From the NCBI GenBank assembly GCA_018712515.1, contig DVGW01000027.1:1-46027 (forward strand): a stretch of DNA of 46,027 bases, in the 5' to 3' direction. This stretch comes from Aphodovivens avicola (GTDB lineage: Bacteria > Actinomycetota > Coriobacteriia > Coriobacteriales > Eggerthellaceae). Shown piece after piece: positions 26,005-33,062 of this stretch. Made by a program: the position numbers and the translations under genes. The notes beneath the pieces are model-generated. The model made no database searches. It was not told where the DNA came from and was given only the letters and a program-made list of their open reading frames with translations. Position 1 is the first letter of the stretch. The number at the start of each line of letters is the position of its first letter.

Positions 26005-26922
26005 TCAAGGCCGCCCGCTCTCCGTCGGGGAGAGGGCGGCCTTTTCGTATGCCTGCTCCACCCAGGCCTGCGCGACGTCCAAAAAGGCGCGCGTCGCCGC
26101 GCTGGCGGCTTCCATCGAGCGCAGGGCGATGCCGACCCTGCGCTCGATCGGGTTCTCGGGCGGCAGCACCGCCAGCGGAAACGGCGTATCGCGCAGGATC
26201 AATCCCGGCAGCACGCTGTATCCGAGCCCCTCGCTCACCATGCTCATCACCGCGTAGTCGCTGTCGATGTTGAAGCGCATGCGCGGCTCCACCCCCACCT
26301 GCTTGAAATACGCATCGATCTCGGAAAACGTGCCGCTCTTGAGGCGGATGTAGGGCTCGACGGCCATGCGCGCGAGCGGGAACTCGTCGTCGCCGGCCAG
26401 CGGGTGGTCGATCGGCAGCGCGACCAGCAGGGGGTCTTGGCGCAGGTGGATCGCGTGCAGCTTGCGCGCGAGCGGCGCGACGACGAAACCACAGTCGGCA
26501 TCCCCGCGCCAGAGCATCTCCTCGAGCTCGTCCTGATCGTCGTCGAGCGTGATGCGCAGCTCGATGCCGGGATGCTGCGCCGAGAACGCCTTCGCGATGC
26601 CGGGCAGCCATTGGATGGCGGTCGACGTGAACGTGGCGACGTGCACCGTGCCCGACTCGAGGTTCTTCACCTCGCCCAGGCGCGCCTCGAGCCGCCGTTC
26701 CGCGTTGCTGACGTCCTGGATCCAGGGCAGCAGCTGCTCGCCCTCGGCGGTGAGGTGCGCGCCGCCGTAATCGCGCACGAACAGCGCGCAGTCGAGCTCC
26801 TTCTCGAGCGCGTTCACCAGGTAGCTCACGCCCGCCTGCGTGTAGCCCATCGTCTGGGCCGCTTCCTTGAAGCTGCCCGTCTCCGCGACGTTGAGGAACG
26901 CCTCGTACCGCTGGTTGGCCAT
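26005..26922 (-). CDS. LysR-family transcriptional regulator
   Basis: The 305-aa protein has a winged helix-turn-helix in residues 1-60 (AQTMGYTQAGVSYLVNALEK) and a LysR substrate-binding domain after it. It is divergent from the EamA exporter at 27206 and most likely regulates it, repeating the layout at 603-2693; the two LysR N-terminal domains are clearly paralogous (both begin Q-R-Y-E-A-F and share Y-T-Q-x-G-V-S). The last residues overlap a terminator hairpin serving the opposite strand. The gene lies between two REP-like units in opposite orientation (25960 and 27136). Confidence 0.93.
   Translation of the reverse strand: MANQRYEAFLNVAETGSFKEAAQTMGYTQAGVSYLVNALEKELDCALFVRDYGGAHLTAEGEQLLPWIQDVSNAERRLEARLGEVKNLESGTVHVATFTSTAIQWLPGIAKAFSAQHPGIELRITLDDDQDELEEMLWRGDADCGFVVAPLARKLHAIHLRQDPLLVALPIDHPLAGDDEFPLARMAVEPYIRLKSGTFSEIDAYFKQVGVEPRMRFNIDSDYAVMSMVSEGLGYSVLPGLILRDTPFPLAVLPPENPIERRVGIALRSMEAASAATRAFLDVAQAWVEQAYEKAALSPTESGRP
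26007..26046 (+). terminator. Terminator of ispG-proS overlapping the end of the LysR gene
   Basis: AAGGCCGCC-cg-CTCTCC (26007-26023) pairs with GGAGAG-GGCGGCCTT (26029-26043) and is followed by TTTTCG on the plus strand. It is placed to end proS transcription, yet lies inside the last codons of the convergent LysR gene. Confidence 0.75.
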
Positions 26923-27135
26923 ATCGCGCCTCTTTTCGCTTGATCCGCTTGACCGAGCTGTTGATTAGACCGATTTCCTTTCATGATACCAGGTACGATA
27001 AGACTTTCTTGAAAAGGAGATAGGAAACTCGCGTTTTACTTTCATTTTGGCTTTGCCTACCATGGGATCCGTTCAAACGAGGATTCCGATCGACGGGGAA
27101 CGAGGACGCGGAGGAGGGAATGACCCTCTGCCGCA

Positions 27136-27184
27136 TTATCCAAAGGTGACAGAGGGACCGTCCCCTGTCACGGTGTCCTGTCAC
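27136..27184. repeat. REP-like unit, copy D, in the leader of the EamA gene
   Basis: A forward unit, TTATCCAAAGGTGACAGAGG through CCCTGTCAC (27136-27171), is followed by a remnant, GGTGTCCTGTCAC (27172-27184). It falls in the EamA leader; if an upstream ATG at 27047 were used it would encode part of the protein, which argues against that start. Confidence 0.85.
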
Positions 27185-27205
27185 GGCGAGGGAAGGCGGG
27201 TTGCG

Positions 27206-28246
27206 GTGTTCGCGAAGGTCAAAGATGCACGTGGGTTGTTTGTGGGCAGCGTGGTCCTGCAGACGCTCATCTTCGGCCTGGGAAGCGCCATCACCAAGAT
27301 CGCCTACGACAGCGTGACGCCCCTGTGGTGCATGGCGCTGCGCTTCGGCATCGCCTTCCTCGTGTTCGCGATCCCGTTCGGCGGCGTGATCCTGCGCGAG
27401 CTGCGCGCGGCGCGCCTGCGCGACTGGCTGCCGGCCGCCGCCGGCATGGCCGTCTCCTACATCGGCGCCAACATCGCGCTCGACCTCACCACCGCCACCA
27501 ACGTGGGCTTCCTCGTGGCGCTTCCCGTCGTGTTCGCGCCGTTCATAGCGATCCCGGTGCTGCGCCGCCGCTACCGCCTGTATCACCTGCCGTTCCAGAT
27601 CGCCGTCGTGGCGGGCCTGTTCCTGCTGTGCTCCAACGGCGGATCGTTCGCGTTCGGCGCGGGCGAGGCGCTGGCGCTGCTCGGCTCGGTCGGCATCGCC
27701 TGCGCACTCGTGTTCGGCGAGAAGGGCCTGGCCAACCTCAGCGTGGTCACCGTGTCGGCGACCCAGGTGGGCGTGACCTTCGTCGCGTCGCTCATCGGCG
27801 CGCTCGCCTTCGAGCCGCCGCTGGACGCGGCCGCCGTGACGCCCGAGGCGTGGGCGGTCATCGCGTTCTTGGCGCTGGCCAGCACGTGCCTCACCTTCGC
27901 GCTGCAGAACGTCGCGCTGACCCGTCTCGAGTCGTCCACCGTGTCGATGCTGCTCACCGGCGAGCCGATCTTCACCGCGCTGTTCAGCTGGATGATCCTG
28001 GGCGAGACGCTCTCGCCGATCGGCATGGCCGGCTCCGCCATCATCGTGGCGTGCGTGGTGGGCGAGACCTACCTCGACGGCCGCATGGCCAAGGCGAAGC
28101 CCGTTCCGGGCGCCGACGGGGCTTTGGCGTCCGATCCCGCCGTGCCCGCGGGGCCGGTCGCGCCGGTCGCTCCCGCCTCGCTGGCGAGCCATGCCGCCGC
28201 GCCGCTTCCCGCGGTCAACCCCGCTCCGGCGTCTGTTTCGGCCTAG
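27206..28246 (+). CDS. EamA-family (DMT superfamily) transporter
   Basis: The 346-aa protein has two EamA repeats and about ten helices, then a long Ala/Pro-rich tail of about 50 residues. GTG 27206 is chosen because GAGGGAAGG lies about 10 nt upstream and the protein then begins MFAKVKDARGLFVGSVVLQT, matching family starts; a longer frame from 27047 would translate the REP unit. Motifs include FTALFSWMILGETLSPIG in the second repeat. It is divergent from the LysR gene at 26005, so it is probably LysR-regulated. Substrate unknown. Confidence 0.88.
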   Translation: MFAKVKDARGLFVGSVVLQTLIFGLGSAITKIAYDSVTPLWCMALRFGIAFLVFAIPFGGVILRELRAARLRDWLPAAAGMAVSYIGANIALDLTTATNVGFLVALPVVFAPFIAIPVLRRRYRLYHLPFQIAVVAGLFLLCSNGGSFAFGAGEALALLGSVGIACALVFGEKGLANLSVVTVSATQVGVTFVASLIGALAFEPPLDAAAVTPEAWAVIAFLALASTCLTFALQNVALTRLESSTVSMLLTGEPIFTALFSWMILGETLSPIGMAGSAIIVACVVGETYLDGRMAKAKPVPGADGALASDPAVPAGPVAPVAPASLASHAAAPLPAVNPAPASVSA

Positions 28247-28254
28247 CGCCGTCC

Positions 28255-28275
28255 CGACGAGGCGGCCTCGTCTTT
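28255..28275 (+). terminator. Short terminator of the EamA gene
   Basis: GACGAGG (28256-28262) pairs with CCTCGTC (28266-28272), loop CGG, followed by TTT. It lies 9 nt after the stop codon. Confidence 0.6.
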
Positions 28276-28537
28276 GGCGGGACTTCGGCGGCTTGCCATC
28301 TTCCACCTCCTCATCGATAGCCCGCCCCGTGCGGCCAAGCTTTCCGTTTCGCAACAATCAAGCCGGTTCGTTTGCCCTTTTGCACGGTTTGGTGCATCAT
28401 GGAGTCATGGAGCCGACTGCCCGCCATGCGCGCCGAACGAGGTCTTGACGCGCTGCGATGCCCCGTTTCCCGTGTGCGTCGCGCGACGGACGTTGGCGAA
28501 GAGACGATGCGCTCGAATGCGGGCAAGGAGGGTTCTC

Positions 28538-28939
28538 ATGGCTAACATCGGTGACGGTTTCAAAGACATTTTCTTCGCAGGCATCGGCGCGCTCGCCATC
28601 ACGGGCGAGAAGGCCAAGGAGGTTGTCGACCAGCTCATCGCCAAGGGCGAGATCACGGTCGACCAGGGCAAGCAGATCAACAGCGAGCTGACGCGCAAAG
28701 TGAGCGAGACGGCGACGAACGTGCGCTACGCCACGCTCGAGGCGCGCATGAAGGCCATGTCGGCCGAGGAGCGCACGGCGTTCGCCGCCAAGGCCGCCGA
28801 GATCGCCGAGTCGATCAACGCGCAGGCAGCGGCCGCGGAGGCCGAGGCGGAGGAGCAGGCCGCCGCAGAGCCCGAGGCCGCCGACGCCCCGACCGAGGAG
28901 CCCATCGAGGTTCCCGCCGAAGAGGTCAAGGAGGGCTAG
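28538..28939 (+). CDS. Phasin-like protein
   Basis: The 133-aa protein begins MANIGDGFKDIFFAGIGALA and continues with amphipathic helices (GEKAKEVVDQLIAKGEITVD), the pattern of PhaI/phasin-type proteins that coat polymer granules or act as small helical adaptors. The C-terminal third is an acidic Ala/Glu/Pro tail. AAGGAGG lies 7 nt upstream of ATG 28538. It precedes a UbiB-type kinase gene by 175 nt, a neighbourhood also seen in other bacteria. No polyhydroxyalkanoate synthase is present here, so a storage-granule role is not shown; a partner of the kinase is possible. Confidence 0.75.
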   Translation: MANIGDGFKDIFFAGIGALAITGEKAKEVVDQLIAKGEITVDQGKQINSELTRKVSETATNVRYATLEARMKAMSAEERTAFAAKAAEIAESINAQAAAAEAEAEEQAAAEPEAADAPTEEPIEVPAEEVKEG

Positions 28940-28950
28940 CCTCCCATGCG

Positions 28951-28976
28951 CCGGGCCGTCCTCGCGGGCGGCCCGG
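28951..28976 (+). other. GC-rich hairpin between phasin-like and UbiB genes
   Basis: CCGGGCCG (28951-28958) and CGGCCCGG (28969-28976) form a perfect 8-bp stem directly after the phasin-like stop codon. There is no T tract, so it may be an attenuator, or may stabilise the upstream message, rather than act as a full terminator. Confidence 0.5.
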
Positions 28977-29114
28977 CCCCATTTGCGCCGTCCCCGGCAA
29001 CCGCCGCTCTCATCAGCGCGTTTGCCCGAGCCGGCACCGCGCATCCGCACGATGCGCCACCCATGCCCGCGGCGCCGCGTGCGGCGCCATCCCGGTTAGG
29101 ACAGTTGATCGCAC

Positions 29115-30773
29115 ATGCCCATGGCGGAAAACACGCTGCTGAAATACTTCTTCTCCTCCGGCGCGGAGATGGACCCCGAAAAGCGGTTCAACCTCACGCG
29201 CAAAAGCCGCGTGCGTCGCATGCGCGAGATCCTGGGCATCCTGCAGCACTACCATTTCCTGCGCGGGTTCCAGCCGGTCGAGTTCCGCCAGATGCTCGAG
29301 GACCTCGGCCCCAGCTTCGTGAAGATCGGCCAGACGCTGTCCACGCGCTCCGAGATCCTGCCCAAGGCGTTTTGCGAGGAGCTCACCAAGCTGCAGATGG
29401 AATGCGATCCGCTGCCCTTCGACGAGATCCTCGCCGCCGTCCACGACATCTACGGCGACGCGCAGGACGAGATCTTCGACGCGATCGACCCCAAGCCGCT
29501 CGGCAGCGCCTCGCTCGCGCAGGTGCACAAGGCGCGCCTGGTCAACGGCGACATCGTCGCGGTGAAGATCCAGCGTCCGGGTGTGAAGGCCACGATGGCG
29601 CAGGACATCGACATCATGCGCATCGTCGCGCGCCAGGCTTCGCGGTTCATGAAGGACAACCAGATGCTCGACCTGCAGGAGGTCGTCGAGGAGCTGTGGG
29701 ACACCTTCCTGGAGGAGACCGACTTCGGCCGCGAGGCCGCCAACCTGCAGGAATTCGCCGAGTTGAACAAGGATGTGGCGTTCATCGGCTGCCCCAAGGT
29801 GTATCCCGAGCTGTGCGGCGAGTACGTGCTCGTGATGGAGTACGTCGAGGGCATCCCCATCTCCAACACCGCCAAGCTCATCGAACGCGGCTACGATCTG
29901 GAGGAGATCGGCCGCAAGGTGCTCGACAACTATGCGACCCAAATCCTCGACCACGGCTTCTTCCATGCCGACCCGCATCCGGGCAACATGCTCATCCGCG
30001 GCGGCCAGGTGATCTACATCGACCTGGGCATCATGGGGCGCCTGTCCGCGCGCGACCGCGCCGGGTTCGGCAACATCATCAGCGCCGTGGGCAAGCAGGA
30101 CGCCGCCGACCTGAAGGACGCGCTCATCGCATTCGCCGCCTCCAAGGACATCGAGGCCATCGATCACACGCGCCTTCTGGCCGACCTCGACTCGATCCTC
30201 AAGGACTACGGCTCGTGCGACGTCTCGGAGATCGACATCGGCCAGTTCCTCACCGACATCTTGGCGCTCACGCGCTCGTGCAAGGTGACGCTGCCGTCGT
30301 CGATCACCAGCGTGTCGCGCGGCATCGTGACGCTGGAGGGCACGATCGCGCCGTTCATCCCCAACGACAACATGGTTACCATCATCAACGACCACATCAA
30401 GCGCACGACCGACAAGGGCCAGGCGCTGATGGACGCGATGGAGGACCTGGCGCTCGCGATGCGCGGGGCGGGGAAGGGCCTGCTCGACGCGCACCGCTAC
30501 GCCGGCGAGGCGCTGCACATGCTCACGCGCGGCCAGGTCAAGATGAACATGGAGATGCTCGGCTCCGACGCGCCGCTGCAGAAGCTCTCCAAGATCGTCA
30601 ACCGCCTGACGGTGGCCCTGATCGTCGCCGGCCTGTTCGTCGGCGCCTCGATGCTGTCGCTGTCCACGATGGAGCCGCGGCTGCTCGGGGTGCCGGTGCT
30701 GGCGTTCTTCGGCTACCTGGGCGCCGCCATCCTCTCGATCTGGGTGCTCGCCGACATCTGGCGCAAGAAGTGA
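29115..30773 (+). CDS. AarF/ABC1/UbiB-family atypical protein kinase-like protein
   Basis: The 552-aa protein has the UbiB hallmarks in order: the KxGQ motif V-K-I-G-Q-T-L-S-T-R-S, the Ala-rich nucleotide loop PLGSASLAQVHKA, the ion-pair Lys in VAVKIQRPG, the catalytic-like FFHADPHPGNML and the metal-binding DLGIMGRL, then two C-terminal transmembrane helices. UbiB proteins are membrane-associated ATPases needed for quinone synthesis or lipid extraction; in an anaerobe with menaquinone this would concern menaquinone. The start is uncertain: ATG 29115 or 29121, with only a weak TTAGGA upstream. Confidence 0.93.
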   Translation: MPMAENTLLKYFFSSGAEMDPEKRFNLTRKSRVRRMREILGILQHYHFLRGFQPVEFRQMLEDLGPSFVKIGQTLSTRSEILPKAFCEELTKLQMECDPLPFDEILAAVHDIYGDAQDEIFDAIDPKPLGSASLAQVHKARLVNGDIVAVKIQRPGVKATMAQDIDIMRIVARQASRFMKDNQMLDLQEVVEELWDTFLEETDFGREAANLQEFAELNKDVAFIGCPKVYPELCGEYVLVMEYVEGIPISNTAKLIERGYDLEEIGRKVLDNYATQILDHGFFHADPHPGNMLIRGGQVIYIDLGIMGRLSARDRAGFGNIISAVGKQDAADLKDALIAFAASKDIEAIDHTRLLADLDSILKDYGSCDVSEIDIGQFLTDILALTRSCKVTLPSSITSVSRGIVTLEGTIAPFIPNDNMVTIINDHIKRTTDKGQALMDAMEDLALAMRGAGKGLLDAHRYAGEALHMLTRGQVKMNMEMLGSDAPLQKLSKIVNRLTVALIVAGLFVGASMLSLSTMEPRLLGVPVLAFFGYLGAAILSIWVLADIWRKK

Positions 30774-30785
30774 CGCGTGGTTGAG

Positions 30786-30973
30786 CCATGCTTTTCGCGT
30801 TCGATGCCAATTATTGCGAAGAGTGTGACAGCCGTCTCTTTCTGAGCGATAGATCATGTCGCATTCTTCGATGAGCCCGGTATTTTCGCCTCCGCATTTC
30901 GATGTTGGCTCGATTCTGCGGTAGCCCGCGTCGCAATCTGGCTTAAAAATGGCATCCAGCATGAAAAGCATGG
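30786..30973. repeat. 188-bp palindromic element, copy 2 (MITE-like)
   Basis: Ends CCATGCTTTTCG (30786-30797), 5-nt spacer, GATGCCA (30803-30809) against TGGCATC (30950-30956), 5-nt spacer, TGAAAAGCATGG (30962-30973). Total length equals copies 1 and 3 exactly. The interior keeps a GTGTGACA motif and TGTCGCATTCTTCG, in the same order as copy 3. The end sequence is partly repeated at about 31030 (AAGCATGGCAACGA), 63 bp downstream. It sits directly after the UbiB-like gene. Confidence 0.85.
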
Positions 30974-31245
30974 CAACGAGAGGCGGAACATGGTGCGAAT
31001 GCGCAGAGGCGCGGAGGGTGTGCAGCTCGATAAGCATGGCAACGAACGCGAAACAGCATCGTGAAGGATCTTTACACTCCTGGATCTGGAGAGTAGGATA
31101 CTGAAATCAAACTTAATACCGAGCCAATGCGGGCGCTGCTTCCATCGTCTTGTCGGGAAAGCCGCCCATTGCGATGCGCACCCTTCGCGTCTGCTTCGAA
31201 ACGCCCGCAAGATCCTCGAAACCCAAAGGGAAGATCGGGGATCCT
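30974..31245. other. Intergenic stretch before the orphan nuclease-like gene
   Basis: No convincing gene was seen. It contains a second copy of the element end motif AAGCATGGCAACGA near 31030 and a lower GC level than the neighbours. An open frame in phase with the following gene reaches back to 31150, but lacks a ribosome-binding site there. Confidence 0.45.
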
Positions 31246-32349
31246 ATGCGCTCTGACAACGCCATTCCGTTTGACCGGCAAAGCTTCCAGCTATGCGATA
31301 TGCGAGATTCAAAGACTTCGCGCATTCATTTGGCATTCGGATTTCAAACCGCGCTGCAGATCTTCAGATCACTTGATAGGGAAGCAGCGGATAAGCGGCG
31401 CTATTCCCGGATCGTCTCGCACGATGCCGATGCTACAGTCGCCCGCGGAACGTCTTCCACTCTTCCGCGCGGCGTGCCTTCAAAGCCGGATCTTTCCCGT
31501 GCTTTCGATCGTCTGCGCCTAGAACATCCGGGGCTGGAGTTCGACATGCCCGCGCACCTGTTGATCGGCTCGGGATCGCGCTGCCGTTCGAGTGACCGTG
31601 CGATCGCCCATCTTTGCCAAGCCGAGATTCCCCGGCGCGCCCTCTGCCGTTTGAACGCTTCGACGGTTTTAGCCTCTCCCAATCTGGCGCTCTGCCAAAT
31701 GGCGGCGCGCCCTCGGGATCCCATCGCGCTTCTGCAGCTGCTCTGGGAGGCGTGCGGGACGTACGGAACGCCGCTCACCGGCCCCGCATCGTTTGCCGAG
31801 ACCGCGTTCGACCTGCTGCCGCTCACTTCGCTTCGTTCGCTTCGAGCGTTCTGCTCGCGCAACTCGCATTTGAACGGCGCTGCGAAGATCGCGCGGATGC
31901 TCAAGTACGTGGTGGATGGATCGGCATCTCCGCGCGAAACCGGGTTGGCGCTGCTGCTGGGGCTTCCGTTTAGATACGGTGGATACAATTTGGGAATACC
32001 CATCATGAATCACGAGGTCAAGGCGAGCAAGAAGGCGTGGGAGATGTCGGGCAAACGCTCGTTTTTCCTTGATCTGAGCTGGCCCGAGGCGCGGATCGAC
32101 ATCGAGTATCAAAGCAGGTACGGGCACAGTGGCGAGGAGGCGCGCATCGGCGATTCGAGGAGGGCGAACGCTCTTAGGTCGATGGGCTGGAACGTCGTGG
32201 GCGTCACGGGGCTTGAGGCGACGGGACTGCCGTCGATCGACACCATTGCGAACACGGTGAGAAGGAGCCTGGGCAAACGCGCCCGGCCGTACACGCTGGA
32301 GCTGCATGAGCGGCGGATGAGGCTTCGAAGGGCGCTCGGCCTCATGTGA
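31246..32349 (+). CDS. Orphan protein with a Vsr/DUF559-like nuclease-fold C-terminus
   Basis: The 367-aa product (ATG 31246, GGGG 5 nt upstream; alternatives at 31150, 31174 and 31300) is not part of any operon. The C-terminal ~90 residues show a PD-(D/E)XK-like pattern of the Vsr/DUF559 type: F-L-D-L-S-W-P-E, then R-I-D-I-E-Y-Q-S, then a D-S-R-R-A-N-A-L-R-S-M-G-W-N-V-V-G-V-T stretch with the D-x2-R-x3-L-x3-G-W spacing. The usual catalytic Lys appears as Gln (E-x-Q), which some families tolerate. The N-terminal ~250 residues match nothing recognised. Codon use is less GC-rich than in neighbours. The gene lies between two 188-bp elements. It might be a defence or mobile-element protein; function unknown. 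Confidence 0.65.
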   Translation: MRSDNAIPFDRQSFQLCDMRDSKTSRIHLAFGFQTALQIFRSLDREAADKRRYSRIVSHDADATVARGTSSTLPRGVPSKPDLSRAFDRLRLEHPGLEFDMPAHLLIGSGSRCRSSDRAIAHLCQAEIPRRALCRLNASTVLASPNLALCQMAARPRDPIALLQLLWEACGTYGTPLTGPASFAETAFDLLPLTSLRSLRAFCSRNSHLNGAAKIARMLKYVVDGSASPRETGLALLLGLPFRYGGYNLGIPIMNHEVKASKKAWEMSGKRSFFLDLSWPEARIDIEYQSRYGHSGEEARIGDSRRANALRSMGWNVVGVTGLEATGLPSIDTIANTVRRSLGKRARPYTLELHERRMRLRRALGLM

Positions 32350-32412
32350 GCGGCCGCGCTACTGGGAGGCCGCACAACCGGATAGCCTAGCGACCGAGCG
32401 ACCGGTCGAAGC

Positions 32413-32522
32413 CAGGCGGCCTGCAGCCGGCAGGCCAGGCTACCAGCCGGCAGCCAGCCCTCATGCCGACAGACCAGGCTACCAGCTGGCAGCAAACCTG
32501 CATGCCTGCAGACCAGGCACCA
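32413..32522 (+). repeat. Degenerate 39-bp tandem repeat
   Basis: CAGGCTACCAGC occurs at 32436 and 32475, and a variant CAGGCACCAGGC at 32514, exactly 39 bp apart; the intervening sequence is also similar (GCMRGCAGC and CATGCC words). An earlier CAGGCGG at 32413 breaks the phase. The last unit merges into the left end of the third 188-bp element, whose end CCAGGC is related to the repeat word. Confidence 0.75.
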
Positions 32523-32707
32523 GGCTTTTCACGCTCGATGCCAAATTTTCCGCAGAATGTGACAGGCAGGGTATGGGAATGTCGCATTCTGGGAGAAAAG
32601 CGGCATTCGACCGGAAGTAACAGCGCACCTCGGCTTGTATTTTGTTGCTGCGCAAAGAATGCTGTCACATTCTTCGCGAAAGATGGCATCGAATGGGAAA
32701 AGCCTGG
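32520..32707. repeat. 188-bp palindromic element, copy 3 (MITE-like)
   Basis: Ends CCAGGCTTTTCA (32520-32531), 5-nt spacer, GATGCCA (32537-32543) against TGGCATC (32684-32690), 5-nt spacer, GGAAAAGCCTGG (32696-32707). Internal sites are GAATGTGACA (32555-32564), TGTCGCATTCT (32580-32590) and TGTCACATTCT (32663-32673). Orientation by inner motif order is the same as copy 2. Together with copy 2 it brackets the orphan nuclease-like gene. Confidence 0.85.
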
Positions 32708-33062
32708 TTGCGTCGCGATGAAATTATCGATAAAGGTGATCGTTGCGCTGTTGAATTGCCGCGCTGCCAATCTGCAGGCTGATTCGCGAATCGCGTTCAG
32801 GTTGGCGCAAGCAAAAAGCCCGATGACGGCAGGTCATCGGGCTTTGGTGTTGAAGGGGGGCGAGAAGGAGGGAAATGTGCTTCTCGGCCTCAGGGTTTCT
32901 GCTCCACTAAGGAACTGCTCCGTCGGCGATCCCCTTGCGTCATTTGAGAGCTGCCCTGCTGGAAAACTATCCTGTTTCGCAAAGGAGCTGCATCGCCGGA
33001 ATATCTTCCCGCACCTCCGGAAATCGCTTGCTCCGCCAGCGGCTCCGGCGGAAGCGCTTCTG
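32708..33062. other. Intergenic stretch downstream of the RmlD-like gene
   Basis: Apart from the terminator at 32815-32846 nothing could be assigned. Open frames here on the plus strand are antisense extensions without ribosome-binding sites. Confidence 0.5.
32815..32846 (-). terminator. Rho-independent terminator
   Basis: AAAGCCCGATGAC pairs with GTCATCGGGCTTT around a short loop; read on the minus strand it ends in TTTTT. It is oriented to end the RmlD-like transcript, although 216 nt lie between that gene's stop and the hairpin. Confidence 0.85.

Noticed and set aside
27047..27205. Longer N-terminus for the EamA protein at 27206
   Set aside because: It would translate the REP-like unit D; a GTG with its own ribosome-binding site at 27206 fits family length.
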